The translations under genes were made by a program, and so were the position numbers. A stretch of DNA of 64,000 nucleotides, taken from Hydrangea macrophylla (Eukaryota > Streptophyta > Magnoliopsida > Cornales > Hydrangeaceae). Shown in pieces: positions 1 through 11,658 of the stretch. The stretch spans positions 85,064,871 to 85,128,870 of the forward strand of contig CM066994.1 in assembly GCA_033977485.1 (NCBI GenBank), written 5' to 3'. The first letter of the stretch is position 1. The number at the start of each line of letters is the position of its first letter. Below the pieces are notes generated by a model. That model had not been told where the DNA came from, made no database searches, and saw only the letters and a program-made list of their open reading frames with translations.

Positions 1-385
1 ATGAAGCATAGAAACATCTTCTTCTTTCTCTTTTTCATCCTCATCTTGGTTTTGTCACCAAGCCTCCAAGTTCACCTACAATGAACTGAAAAGGACTGTG
101 ATATCTCCTTTAATTCCTTTTATTTGGAGTATATAAAAAAAGTTTCAACCAAAAAAGTATATCACATGGTTCATTTGTATATGAAGAAAATGAAAAAAGA
201 AACATGTCATCAGATATGTTTCTAATGGTCCCCCCATAGGTCATGGTTATCCCCAACTAAGAATATTTATTGTATAAATCACATATTATTCTCTCTTCAA
301 ATATGTATGTATACCTTCTACATACAATTAGGGCATGTTTGGGAATAAATAAACCACGATTAGGTTCAGTCCTACTATATAGATC

Positions 386-416
<31 letters not shown>

Positions 417-1060
417 TTTTATTATTATTATTATTATTATTTATCTAGTTCATGTGAAAACCAACATGATATTAGTTTAAAAAAGAACCTATTTTAAGAC
501 TCATTTTGGATCTGGCATGAACATCCATGTATGAATTAAAGTGCTGTTAAAATACTTATTTTTTTCTTTAAGTCACAATTATTTTTGGAAAACTTTTAAT
601 CTTTAAAATTATGTAGATGTAGAAGAAAACACTAAGGAACTACCTTTCCTTGTTCTTTTCCATTCCTTTTTCTTTTCCTTCGATTATTCCTAAAACCAAA
701 CGAAGCGTAAAGTTGAAATTCTCTAGTTCACTTAAAGCACAGAATATGTCATGGATATTTGAGAAAAGTAAATAAGCCAACAAATTGGGAATGGATGAAA
801 CAAGATAAAGGGGAATCCTAAACTACATAGTTTGGATCCCAAGGCTTTGTTTAGTTCATGGACATTGTGAGTGGCACGTGTCATACAACATACATTGCTA
901 TCTATATATTTAGCACTATATCCAAATGGTAACAAACTTCATAATTAGAAGGAGACATGTTTGTTGTGGGCTTATTCATATTGCTAGTCAACTACTTGTT
1001 GTAATGCTTATAAAGAAATTTGCTAAATCATTTACATTGAACTTTCATGTGTTATTAGAT
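1..1060. other. AT-rich 5' region of the CACTA element
   Basis: No supported gene. The stretch precedes the TNP2 start and probably holds the CACTA promoter and 5' leader. It contains a TTA microsatellite (386-441). Unlike the 3' side, no AAGGAA-type subterminal repeat block is seen, consistent with the true 5' end lying further left. Confidence 0.5.
386..441. repeat. (TTA)n microsatellite
   Basis: About 18 TTA/ATT units, interrupted once near 416-420. A short predicted ORF through it is only a run of Tyr codons and is not a gene. Confidence 0.95.
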
Positions 1061-4000
1061 ATGGATAAGAGTTGGATACCATTGACTGTTACAGGAATGG
1101 GTAGATTGAGTAAGCAATATACAAATGGGGTAAAATCATTCATCGAGTTTTCACGTGCAGTTAAGGACCGTGAAGGCAATATTCGGTGTCCTTGTACAAG
1201 CTGTGTGAACTTTCTAATGCAGCCAGTTCCAACTGTTCACGTTCATTTGATCACGAACGGGATTATGAAATCATATGTTCACTGGGTGGAACATGGGGAA
1301 CCTCAAGTCTCGCCTAGCAGTGCCGAGAGTCAAGGTTATGATTATCAAATGGAAGATAATGATAGTAGGGGTCCGGATGGCATGGATGAAATGGTAGAGG
1401 ATCAAGTAAGGGGTGAGCCGGCCGATACTGCCCAAAGGGAGGGGGGTGTGGAATTTTGATAAACTAATAGATGATGCAAAACGTGACCTCTACCCGGGGT
1501 GCAAGGACTTTACTCTATTAAAGTTCATCGTTAGTATACTTGATGTAAAGGTATTGAACAATTGGAGTAATAAGTCACTTAACATGCTTCTCAGGTTACT
1601 TATGAAAGTTTTACCAGAGGATAATTTGGTTCCAAAATCGACATATGAAGCAAAGAAGATACTACGTGACCTAGGCATGTCATATGAGCACATCGATGCA
1701 TGCAAAAATGACTGCGCCCTCTTTTGGAAGGAGAATAAAAGCCTCGATAAGTGTCTGGAATGTGAAGAGTCCAGATAGAAGATACATTATGGCAAGGGTA
1801 AGAAGATCCCCCATAAGGTTTTGCGTTACTTTCTGGTGACGCCGAGGTTGCAGAGATTGTACATGTCTAGGAAGAGAGCATCAGATATGAGATGGCATAA
1901 AGATAAACGTGTGGATGACGGTGTATTGAGACATCCGGCCGATAGTACTGAGTGGAAGGAGTTAGATCGGCAGTATCCGGAGTTCTCCCAGGAGCCGAGG
2001 AATGTGAGGCTAGGGCTAGCCACTGATGGGTTCAACCCTTTCGGGAACATGAGTACCTCTTATAGTATGTGGCCTGTGATCCTCACATCCTACAACCTGC
2101 CACCTTGGATGTGTATGAAAGAGCCATTTTTTATGATGTCGTTACTTATTCCTAGGCCGTCGCAACCAGGGAAAGCAATTGACGTTTACATGAGACCGTT
2201 GGTGGATGAATTAAAGAAATTGTGGAAAAATGGTGTATTGACTTATGATGCCTCAACTGGTCAGAATTTTCAAATGCGGGCATCTATATTGTGGACAATA
2301 CATGACTTTCCTTCATATGGTAACATATCTGGCTAGAGTACGAAGGGTTATATGGCTTGTCCCATTTGCAATGATGAACCATATTCAGAACGCTTGAGAA
2401 ATAAGATTGGGTACACTAACAATCGCTGCTACTTGCCCAAGGATCACCCTTGGCGAAAGAGTAAGGCCTATAATGGTAAGCGTGAAACAAGGACTAGATC
2501 CCTCGAGTTACCGATTGAAAAAGTACAAGCTCAATTAGATCGGATACCGGTTGCAAACTTGGGAAAGCTTTCAAGCAATCATAAAGAAGTAAACTGGAAC
2601 AAGGTAAGCATCCTATTTGAGCTTCCGTACTGGAAGGATCGGAAGCTTCGACATAACATCGATGTGATGCATGTGGAGAATAATATTGGTGAAAGTATCG
2701 TCGAAACTATGTTGGGCATTGATGGGAAGAATAAGGACACAGACAAGGCACGGTTGGACTTGCAAGATTGGTGCATTAGAAAAGAGTTGCACTTGCAACA
2801 ACGTCCTGATGGATCTTATGTCAAGCCTCGTGCAATTTTTTCACTGACCCCAAAGGATAAAGAAGGTTTTTGTGAATTTTTTAAATCTGTTAAGTTTCCA
2901 GATGGATATGCGGCGAACATATCGAGGTCAGTGAGCACAAGAAATGGTAGATTAGCGGGCCTTAAAAGTTACGACTACCATGTACTCCTATAGCGAATCC
3001 TGCCAATCGGGATGCGTGGTTACATTGACAATAATTTTAGTACAACACTATTTGAGTTGGGCAACTTCTTCCAAGACATGTGCGCTAAAACATTGAGGAT
3101 GGGAGATTTAGAGAAGCTTGAAGAAAGGATAGTCCTTATACTCTCCAAGCTTGAGAAATTGTTGCCTCCAGCTTTCTTTGATGTGATGGTCCAATTGGCT
3201 GTTCACCTACCTCGAGAGGCCAAGCTTGCAGGACCTGTGCATTATCGGTGGACGTACGCAATTGAAAGGTATATGTTATTGTGATATATATGTGGTTTTA
3301 ACTCTACTTTCTCAATTGTCTTAACTAATACCCATTTTTTCGAAGGTATCTCGGAACTTTGAAAGGATACGTTACCAACCGAGCTCGTCCAGAAGGTTCG
3401 ATGGCGGAGGCTTATATTGTCAAAGAGTGTATTACTTTTTGCTCAATGTATTTAGATGAGATCGAAACCGTGTTTGATAGACCTGAACGAAATGTAGATC
3501 GTGGTGAACTTGGCCCGGGCATGATGGTATTCACAAACCTAGCCCGTCCTTTTGGCTTGGTATCGAGGTCTCGTAATATCTCACAAGAATTCAAAGATAA
3601 TGTTCACTGGTTCTTGCTTTTCAATAGCCCCGAGGTGGAGCCGTATTTCGAGTAAGAGGCTAATTGAGGGTAGATGTTATTATTGTTAGCCATGCTTAGG
3701 GTAACTATTTTTAATCTATTCCACATGTTGTTTTGAGTAGGGAACACAAGAATCAGATCCCAACTGGACACGATATCACACAGATACAACGACGAGCATT
3801 CCCTAACTGGTTTCGTGATTATGTAAGACATTAATAATTATTGTGACATACAACGACGGTTATAATTGCTTAACTCTATTCTAATGCATTTGTATGTAGG
3901 TCAATACCTTGAAAGTTACCGGCTCTTTAGAACAAAACGACCAACTGTGGGCCTTGGCAAATGGCCCAAATGTGATAGTGAAACAATATTCAGGATGCAT

Positions 4001-4688
4001 AATCAATGGCATAAGATTTCATACTAGAGACCTTGACAACCGCCGTAAGAGCCAAAATAGTGGTGTACATGTACAAGGGGAGCACGACAACCAAATACAT
4101 GATTATTTTGGTCATATGTGCAGTGTTTGGGAATTCGAGTACATGTGCGGCAATAAAGTTGTTTTGTTTGAGTGTGAATGGTACAACACCAGTACCACTG
4201 GTAGGAGAACAATCTGAACTGATTCACATTGCACAAGCATTGATGTCACAAGTCGGTGGTATAAAAATGATCCTTTTATCTTACCTAGCCAAGCAAAATA
4301 AGTGTTCTACCTCGATGATACTAAGTTTGGCAAACCTTGGAAAGTCGTGCAACGGGTTGAGCATAGGGGAGATCATGATGTACCAGTGGTATCAGAAGAA
4401 CATGGAGATTTACCGAAACAGAATGATGCATTCCAACTGGATAAAACCACTGAATTTGTCCCAATTGTCGATGATAATATTGCTCAATATTGTAGGGATG
4501 CTGTTGAGTCGGAGGTCATTCCTAACGTCGATAATGACGTAAATATAGATATGGATTATAATAAAAATGTTGAAGCTGAAGGAGAAGCTAATCGGCATAG
4601 TAACTTTGATGATGATATAGATAATGACATAGATTATATTACAGATTATGATATAGACAATGATATGGATTATAATTCAGATGCGTAA
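1061..4688 (+). pseudogene. TNP2: TNP2-type CACTA transposase, inactivated
   Basis: TNP2 is the large transposase of En/Spm elements, acting in the nucleus on the element ends. Reading from the ATG at 1061 (MDKSWIPL) the domains come in family order: N-terminal transposase-associated domain with its Cys-rich part (about 1061-1250), TNP2 core (about 1460-2990), DUF4218 (about 3000-3460) and DUF4216 (about 3950-4360), then an Asp/Asn-rich acidic tail to a stop at 4686-4688. Likely introns with GT/AG borders are 3269-3345, 3652-3740 and 3823-3899. The copy is dead: one extra T in the run 1454-1457 shifts the frame, and in-frame stops occur at 1776 (TAG), 2334 (TAG), 2991 (TAG), 4215 (TGA) and 4299 (TAA). 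Each stop is one transition away from the family residue (Trp, Trp, Gln, Arg, Gln). Family assignment is firm; exact splice sites are inferred. Confidence 0.9.
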
Positions 4689-4865
4689 CTTTTGCTTTAA
4701 TTATGATGTGTAACTTTTGCTTTATGATGAGTAAATGCGCTTAATGACATTATGATTTTACTTTTTTTGTTACTGTACGTATTTATATATCATTTATAGC
4801 TCTTAATTTGCTTGATATCTGTTCTAAAGTGTAATAACGTGAATTATCATTGATAGTTTCACGAA

Positions 4866-6849
4866 ATGCCTAAAGGCGGGAAAAATTGGGTCAAACCGAG
4901 TTATTTAGCCTCAAATAGACTAGCATATGAGAAGGAAAGGGAAAAAAATATCAATGCAAACAAACTGAGATTAGAGGCCTTAGGGTTGAAGCATTTTCCA
5001 ACTTCTTTTAATGGGTCAGACCATCCAAAACGCACGAATAAGAAGGGGAAGACAAATTTGAGGGATGCTCATTCTGATGATGACTATATTCTGTCAGACG
5101 ATGGAGATGATGAGTCGGTTGACTCTTTAGAACATGAGGTATTATGCTCGTGTTTTCTTCAAGGGTAGAGTTTGATTTTTATATAATGTCATTTATCTCG
5201 AAGTCTTTACATATTTAAAGTCTTTACATAATCCATTGTATCCTTTTTCAGGTAAGTGTGATGCCGCCAGCACGTCGCCTTACATTTTCTGAGCCTTTGG
5301 TCTCCCGACCAGTTCATGGGAGGGATGCACCACTTGAGGGGAATACTATGGCCACTGATATGGGTGTTCAGGACATTTTGGGGGGGGGGGGGGGGGCTCT
5401 TCTTCAGGTCGGGCCCATCCTCAGTGAGGCACGAGCTAGCAACGTTGGTATAATCTCAAAATTACTTAGATCTATCATTTCGCGATATGATTTACTTGAT
5501 CTCTTCATTATCTAATTGAATAACAATTGTGTTAAACAAGATCATCGACCAATAAATGGGGGCTTTCACGATGCATTGGGACTGACCGCCGCATTGAGAG
5601 AGAAGGCAAGCTTCTGGTGCTCATCCCTCCAGAGTTTAGGCAGCCGGTGGGGCCGTATGCTACTTCTTTTGCTTCCGCTACAGGCATGCAGATTAGACAG
5701 AATCTACAATGCCCGGGCGTCTGTAGATGGTTTAAAGTCCCCAGAAACTTCAGTCGGCCCGATAATTCAACGCGTCAACGTAGTAAAAACAACTCTAAAT
5801 GTATAGATATACTTCAAAGGATACGCTATATGATACGTAATCATCTATAATGTTATTTTCAGGATAAGTTCAATGTACAAGGCGATGAGGTGGTTGTCCA
5901 GAAAGCGATGAATGCAAAATGTGGTGCACTACTTAGTCATTGGAGTCACAGATTGTACAAGCAGTACAAACATCTAAGAGACATTGAGGGTAAGGAATAT
6001 GCCAGGAACAACCACCCAAAGAATTGCAACCTTGATCAATGGCTAGATTTAATTGATAATAAATGGAGTGACCCAAAGTTTCTGGTAAGCAAATCATTTG
6101 TAAACAAAATCCAAACATAAGTTTGAAGATTATGAACAAAATAATTTATGTTTATATGTTGTTTAATGTTCCACGCAGCACCAATCCACCATGAACTCGG
6201 CCAATCGAGCGCTTTCAAGGACAAATCACTCATGTGGCTCGAGTTCGTTTGCAACTAGGGCTCATAAGATGGTGCACATTATTTACTTGTTAAAATTATA
6301 CTACTGCTATACATTATTAATTACTAACTTTATACTTAATAAATCAGTTAAAAGATGGAGATATCAATTTTCCGGACTTCTACCACTCTTGTCACTTCAG
6401 TAAAGCGAAGAACGATTGGGTGTCTTCAGACTGCAGGACTTACCATGTAAATATACTCTCTTTAATAGTAATAAGTAGTTGAATGATTCAAATTTATATA
6501 TTAGAATTGATTAATAGAATGTATTTTTTTTTTAAAAAAAAGATAGGAGGAGATGAAAAAGCTACAACAAGAACGTAACTTGCAGCCCAATTCAAAACCA
6601 TTAAGTGCCGAGGAGCTATCTGTTCAATGTTTTGGTGCAAGATCTGGTTTGTTGAAGGGACTCGGCATGAGACCTTCCACTTCCTCTCATTCCACGACCA
6701 CATCTGTTGAGGCTCGTGAGCATGTCAAGCATCTTGAGCAAAAGATAGAGGAGATGGCTGCTCAGATGACAAGCATGTATCAATGGATTCAGAGACATGG
6801 TTATGACGGCCCCGGGGGCTCATCTGCAGTTGATGGAGCTTCTTGGTAG
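4866..6849 (+). CDS. TNPA-like second CACTA protein (plant transposase, Ptta/En/Spm family), multi-exon
   Basis: In En/Spm, the second gene makes a DNA-binding protein that recognises the subterminal repeats. Exon candidates: 4866-5138 (starts MPKGGKNW, basic, then an acidic stretch), 5252-5447, 5541 to about 5779 (reads GKLLVLIPPEFRQPVGPYA), 5863-6084 (DKFNVQGDEV to NKWSDPKF, the conserved core of the plant transposase family), 6179-6271 (NSANRALSRTNHSCGSSSF), about 6349-6446 (FPDFYHSCHFSKAKNDWVS) and about 6549-6849, which ends in a coiled-coil segment and a stop after GASW. Phase does not close between the third and fourth exons with any donor I tried, and exon two carries a run of 17 G (5380-5396), so this copy may be frameshifted. 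The gene lies 180 bp after TNP2 on the same strand, as expected. A possible 3' exon could start after TATGCAG at 8757. Confidence 0.75.
5380..5396. repeat. G17 homopolymer inside a TNPA-like exon
   Basis: Seventeen consecutive G within the predicted second exon. Such runs slip easily in replication and sequencing, so its length decides the reading frame downstream. Confidence 0.9.
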
Positions 6850-6853
6850 GTAG

Positions 6854-7108
6854 CACTCTCTCTCTCTCTCCCTCTTCCTCCCCCCTCCCCCACCCCTCTC
6901 TCTCTATCTCTCTCCCCCTCTTCCATTCCTCCCTCCTTCTCTCTCTCTCTCTCTCTCTCTCTTCCTTCCCTCCCTCTCTCTCTCTCTCTCAGACTTTCTC
7001 CCTCTTCCGTCCCTCCCTCCCTCCCTCTTTCTTTCTCTATCTCCCCCTCTTCCTTCCTTTTCTCCCTCTCTCTCTCCCCCTCTTCCTTCCCTCCCTCCCT
7101 CCCTCCCT

Positions 7109-7147
<39 letters not shown>

Positions 7148-7296
7148 TTCCCTCCATCTCTCTCTCTTTCTCTCTTCCTTCCCTCCCTCTCTCTATCTCA
7201 GACTCTCTCCCTCTTCCGTCCCTCCCTCCCTCTCTCTCTCTCTCTATCTCCCCATCTTCCTTCCTTTTCTCTTTCTCTCTCTCTCCCCCTCTTCCT

Positions 7297-7332
<36 letters not shown>

Positions 7333-7798
7333 TTCCCTCCCTCTCTCCCTCTCTCTCAGACTCTCTCCCTCTTCTGTCCCTCCCTCCCTCTCTCTCTCTC
7401 TATCTCCCCATCTTCCTTCCTTTTCTCTCTCTCTCTCTATCTCCCCCTCTTCCTTCCTTTTATCTCTCTCTCTCTCCCCCTTTTCCTTCCCTCCCTCCCT
7501 CTCTCTCTCTCTCTTCCTTCCCTCCCTCTCTCTCTCTCTCTCTCTCAGACTCTCTCCCTCTTCCGTCCCTCCCTCCTTCCCTCTCTCTCTCTATCTTCCC
7601 CTCTTCCTTCCTTTTCTCTCTCTCTCTCAGACTCTCTCCCTCTTCCGCCCCTCCCTCCCTCCCTCTCTCTCTCTCTCTATCTTCCCCTCTTCCTTCCTTT
7701 TCTCTCTCTCCCTCTTCCTTCCCTCCCTCTCTCTCTCAGACTCTCTCCCTCTCTATCTCTATCTCTCTCTCTCTCCCTCTCTCTCTCTCTCTCCCCTC
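6854..7798. repeat. ~945-bp polypyrimidine (CT/CCCTCC) satellite
   Basis: The plus strand is almost pure C/T for about 945 bases, starting a few bases after the TNPA-like stop codon. Besides simple (CT)n it has a higher-order pattern: a CAGACTCTCTCCCTCTTCCG seed recurs near 6990, 7198, 7356, 7545, 7628 and 7737. The open frames on both strands (Ser/Leu/Pro and Arg/Glu repeats) are by-products of the repeat. It probably belongs to the 3' region of the CACTA transcript. Confidence 0.95.
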
Positions 7799-8141
7799 GT
7801 TTTGAATATATCTAATTTTCTTTCTTTTTTTAATTTCTTGAAGTTTTCCATTTATAGTTTACATATAGAGAACTTAAACTATAATTACCTAGATGTTATC
7901 CTGAAAGTTAGGAGAAATATATTTCTCAAGATGAGTTTGAAAATATACATTTCTTATAAAGCACACAGTTCTAGAGTCCTAGATGCTTTGAAAATATGCT
8001 GTCCTAGATGCTTGAAAATATACATTTCCTATAAGCATGATGATGTTTCATACTATTGTCAAAACCTTAATTTGGTAACACTCTTAAGAGACGAACTAAG
8101 GAAGCCAAAATCTAGGGGGAGAGAGAGAGAGATGGGGGGGG

Positions 8142-8175
<34 letters not shown>

Positions 8176-9089
8176 AAAGAAGTCAAAGGGAATCATGTAT
8201 ATGCTATGTATACATACACACACACAAACACATTCATACACGTGGGATGCAACTTTAATAGAATCATAATTTAATGAAAGAGGTGAATTCAGAAATTGTT
8301 AAACAGTGATGGGATAAATTGTAAAAGTACGCCTTCTATTATAAGGCCTATGCAAAAGAGATAGCTTAGGCTGTCTTCTTTTGGCTGGATGTGTCGTAAA
8401 GGAGGAAAGGTTAAGAATCTAAGCCTTTCTAATCATCTTGTGCACAAAGTTGAATCTGCGCTCTTGATTTCGTGATTTTATTGATGTCCATTGATGCTCA
8501 ATAGTCTACTTAGTTATTCATTGGGAGAGTTTATCAGTTCAACGTATGCTATCCATATGTTGACTGCTATCATGTTGTGTCCTTCAATTATTGTTGTCAT
8601 TCATGTATTGGAGTTGATGGTTGAAGAATCATGCTTGAGGAATGAAGAGTCCATGTTGCATGTGCTATAGGGAAATATATATATAAAGAATCATGTTTTT
8701 TTCTCTTCTTTTATTAATTTATAAGATATTAATGTTATTCTTTTTTTTTATGCAGATGTCGCGTAGAATTGGAGGATTGCTCCTTAGAGTGTCCAACAGT
8801 TCATTATTGTCTTTATGTTGTGGGACTTTTATTGTTTTTACTAAATGTGTATTGTGGGACTTAATTAGGGTTTAGGATGTCGGATATATAAAAATTTATG
8901 TTATGTTGGATTCTTTTGTGACCGATTATGTATTTTTCGGATATATCAAACTTGTGTAATGTTGGATGTGATGTTTAATATTATTTTATGTTGGACAAGT
9001 TTGAATTATTCTATATTTATAAATTGAACAGGTTTTGAAATATTACAGGATTAAAAATAAATATTGAATTGCACAGGTATTGTTGGGAT
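7799..9089. other. CACTA 3' region, non-coding
   Basis: AT-rich, no supported gene. Holds a GA-rich block with two G runs (8116-8174), a short CA repeat (8214-8226) and a possible splice acceptor at 8751-8757 followed by a short open stretch that could be a last, mostly untranslated exon of the TNPA-like gene. Confidence 0.5.
8116..8174. repeat. (GA)n microsatellite
   Basis: GA dinucleotides interrupted by runs of G at 8133-8142; on the opposite strand to the CT-rich satellite 300 bp upstream. Confidence 0.9.
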
Positions 9090-9610
9090 TACTTTTAAGA
9101 GAACAAAATGGGCAAGGAACTATATTTTCGTTGCTAAAAATAACATTTAGCAAGGAAATTATTTCCTTGTCTTAGAGTTATTTAATTGGCAAGGAACTAA
9201 TTTTGCCTTGCTAAAAGTCTCCTTTTGCAAGGAAATTATTTCATTGCCTTATGTTAATATTATTTGCAAGGAAATCATATTCCTTGTTAAAAATGATTTT
9301 ATCAAGGAACATATTTCTTTGCCTTAAACTTGGATATTTAGCAACGAAATTTTTTCCTTGCCAATTGTCCAAATTACAATACATAGCCAGGTTTTTTGCA
9401 AGGAAATTAGGCATTTAGTAACGAAAAACCTGAGCACTAGCAAGGAAAAAATTTCCTTGCAAAATGTAAGAATTTGCAAGGAAATTTGTTTTCGTTGCTA
9501 GAAGTTTTAGAGAGGAAGCTTCTGCAAGGAATAAAACTTTCCTTGCAAAAGGGTTTTGCAACGAAATTGTGGCCTTTTGCAAGGAACTTTTTCTTTGCGA
9601 AAACCTATTT
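9090..9610. repeat. CACTA 3' subterminal repeat block (GCAAGGAAATT motifs)
   Basis: A short motif, GCAAGGAAATT or its complement AATTTCCTTGC, recurs some twenty times in both orientations in about 520 bp, with variants in CAACGAAA and TTCGTTGC. In En/Spm such subterminal repeats are the binding sites for TNPA. The block stops just before the terminal TTGTTGTAG. Binding is inferred from position and family. Confidence 0.85.
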
Positions 9611-10140
9611 TTGTTGTAGATATTGAAGTCTCAACGCCCTTTACACATGCCTTAAAACCAAACCAAAATAAAAACAACATACACCAATCTCAAACATTTA
9701 AATACAAAATTTAAAAGGACTTGATGTCGTAAAAGATAGTGGACTAATCTTGCTGATAAATGGTTAATCATACACATAAGCACGCATATATATAACAAAA
9801 TATATAACCATTGGAATCAATAATTTATTCGCATACACCATAAACTCTTTATGCAAGTAATTAGAATAATAAAATAGTATCTCTGGACCACCGAGGTGGT
9901 AGCCTAGTTGGACGGGGCCAATATTCCTTACCCCAAGGTCAGGAGTTCGAATTCGGACGTAAGTTGAAAGCGCTTGCGTGAGTAAAGCCTGATTTCTGTT
10001 GTCTGTGGATAGGCTTCTGGCTCACTGGTCGCTTCGGTGGGGGTGTGGTGACGGGCTCGCCTACACAGGCAGTAGCTTTGGCTCAAACCGGACATTCCAC
10101 ATCGGGGAGGGGCTCCTATGGTCACGCCCAAGGAGGGTTG

Positions 10141-11643
10141 TGTTGGAAAAAACGGTTTAAGTTCTAAGTTTAAACGCGCAGCGAAAAAATCAAGTTATAA
10201 AACTTAATTGGCATGCCCGGATCTACTACCCATCAACTCTATAGATGCGCACAAGAGGGGACAAGAGTTTATACCTTAGTGTCTTGAACCAAATTCTGAA
10301 ATCTTCAACTTCCAGCAGCCTCCACTAGATGGCCTTCACTCTTATGACTCCTATGGATGCTTGCAGGAAGGACTAGGGTTGGTGGGAACCCTAATGGAGA
10401 GGATTGGAAGGTTTTGGGAAACCTAAACAGTTTCTGCAGCTTTTACGTATAAAAACGACGACCTTCTTTTCCAGAATGCAGCTGCCCTATTTATAGATTC
10501 CCAGAACCGACCTAGACTTCGATCAATCGAAGTGACTTCGATCGATCGACACTTCGATCGATCGAACCATTCTCGATCGATCGAACCTGCCATGACTTCG
10601 ATCGATCGAACGAACATACTTCAATCGATCGAACTTGTCTTGACAGCTTCCTCATTTGCCTTCCCATGCATCCTAGCGGAGCTAAGAGTGGGACCTCCTA
10701 GGCTCTTTATTGTTGGCTCAGATCAGTTGATTAATTCCCATGACCAAACTCTTTGATCAGCAAATTAATCGACTGATCAGTTAACGTTTACTCCACTATA
10801 AAACGATAACTGAACTCCAACGCAAAAGAACATATCCGAAGCGATGACTAGACTTGTATGGTGTACTAATGTCCCTCTACCGTCAGCATTCGTAATCATA
10901 TTCAGGTAGTCGGATAAACAGTTACTGTCAACCTGAATCATGATTACTTCTTATAATCCTTAAGTCCCATTCACCTCTCATGATTACCAAACATGTTGAT
11001 AACTCTTATCAACAAGACTGCAGTACTCAGTAATCGACTTGGTGACATTCTCAAGGGAATGCTTACTCTGAATCAGAGGGTAGATTCTATCTTGACAATA
11101 TATGTTCACAACCCTATGAACATGACATACCCAAGATACCCAGGTGTTGATCTTCTATAGACCTCACTGATTGGTAAGTCAAACCAGTCATATCCACAGT
11201 CTGTGTTCATAATCGTCTCAAGATTGAGAACACATACCTTATACAAGTTATGAGTTCCTATCGACTGATTGACAGCCTTGAGCGTCAATAGGAAACTCAA
11301 GTCCGTCAATGCACTATAAGCACTAGCATATTAACTAAGAGTTACACTCTAGTGATTTGAGATTGATCACTCCATCCAATGGTAGTTAATCATGCTACAG
11401 TGTATACCTGATGAGATATCCAGTCTCATCATCCACTGTGACAAGCTTTAAGTATCAAAGAATAGTAATTCGTTTCTCATTATATGTATCTCATACACAC
11501 ACGAAATACTTACTATGATACTTATGGATTAAACAATCATCTCATGAAAGAAGCATACATCATAAAATGTAAAGCTGATATCCATATATTAAAATGCTAA
11601 TGTCTAATACATATAGTAATGGTTTGAGGGCACAAACCCAACA
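10141..11643 (-). repeat. 3' LTR of the young copia
   Basis: In element orientation it starts TGTTGGG at 11643 and ends CCAACA at 10141. It matches 17354-18852 almost throughout. A TATA box (CTATAAATAG, minus strand) lies at 10487-10496. Confidence 0.95.
10487..10634 (-). promoter_or_regulatory. LTR promoter: TATA box with upstream TCGATCGA palindrome array
   Basis: On the minus strand, a TATA box (10487-10496) is preceded 20 bp upstream by an array at 10516-10634 with six copies of a (T/C)TCGATCGATCGA(A/C)-type palindrome at irregular spacing. The position fits an enhancer for pol II transcription of the element; this role is inferred. The same arrangement occurs in the other LTR (17700-17843). 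Confidence 0.65.
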
Positions 11644-11657
11644 AACTCCCACTTGCA
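11644..11657 (-). promoter_or_regulatory. Polypurine tract of the young copia
   Basis: Minus-strand reading GCAAGTGGGAGTT directly before the LTR start; primes plus-strand DNA synthesis in LTR retrotransposons. Confidence 0.8.
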
Positions 11658-11658
11658 C

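Larger units (their letters stand above)
1..9620 (+). mobile_element. CACTA (En/Spm-type) DNA transposon, 5' end outside window
   Basis: The segment carries the two genes typical of plant CACTA elements in the usual order, a TNP2-type transposase (1061-4688) and a TNPA-like gene (4866-6849), followed by a long 3' region and a block of short subterminal repeats (about 9090-9610). The right terminus reads TTGTTGTAG at 9611-9619, close to the TTGTAGTG expected of the family but with the last two bases changed. From 9621 the sequence matches the leader of a copia family whose uninterrupted counterpart lies at 59231 and 16601, so the right boundary is well placed. No CACTACAA start is visible in the first kilobase, so the left end is either before the window or lost. 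The 3-bp target duplication cannot be tested. Confidence 0.85.

Noticed and set aside
270..497. 75-codon frame with a poly-Tyr run
   Set aside because: Translation of a TTA microsatellite.
6801..7805. Long open frames on both strands (320 and 166 codons) of Ser/Leu/Pro or Arg/Glu repeats
   Set aside because: They are produced by the CT/GA satellite, which lacks stops in those frames; no domain or codon structure.
9900..9954. Possible tRNA gene because of clear A and B boxes
   Set aside because: No cloverleaf or acceptor stem visible; part of a SINE with target duplications and an A tail.
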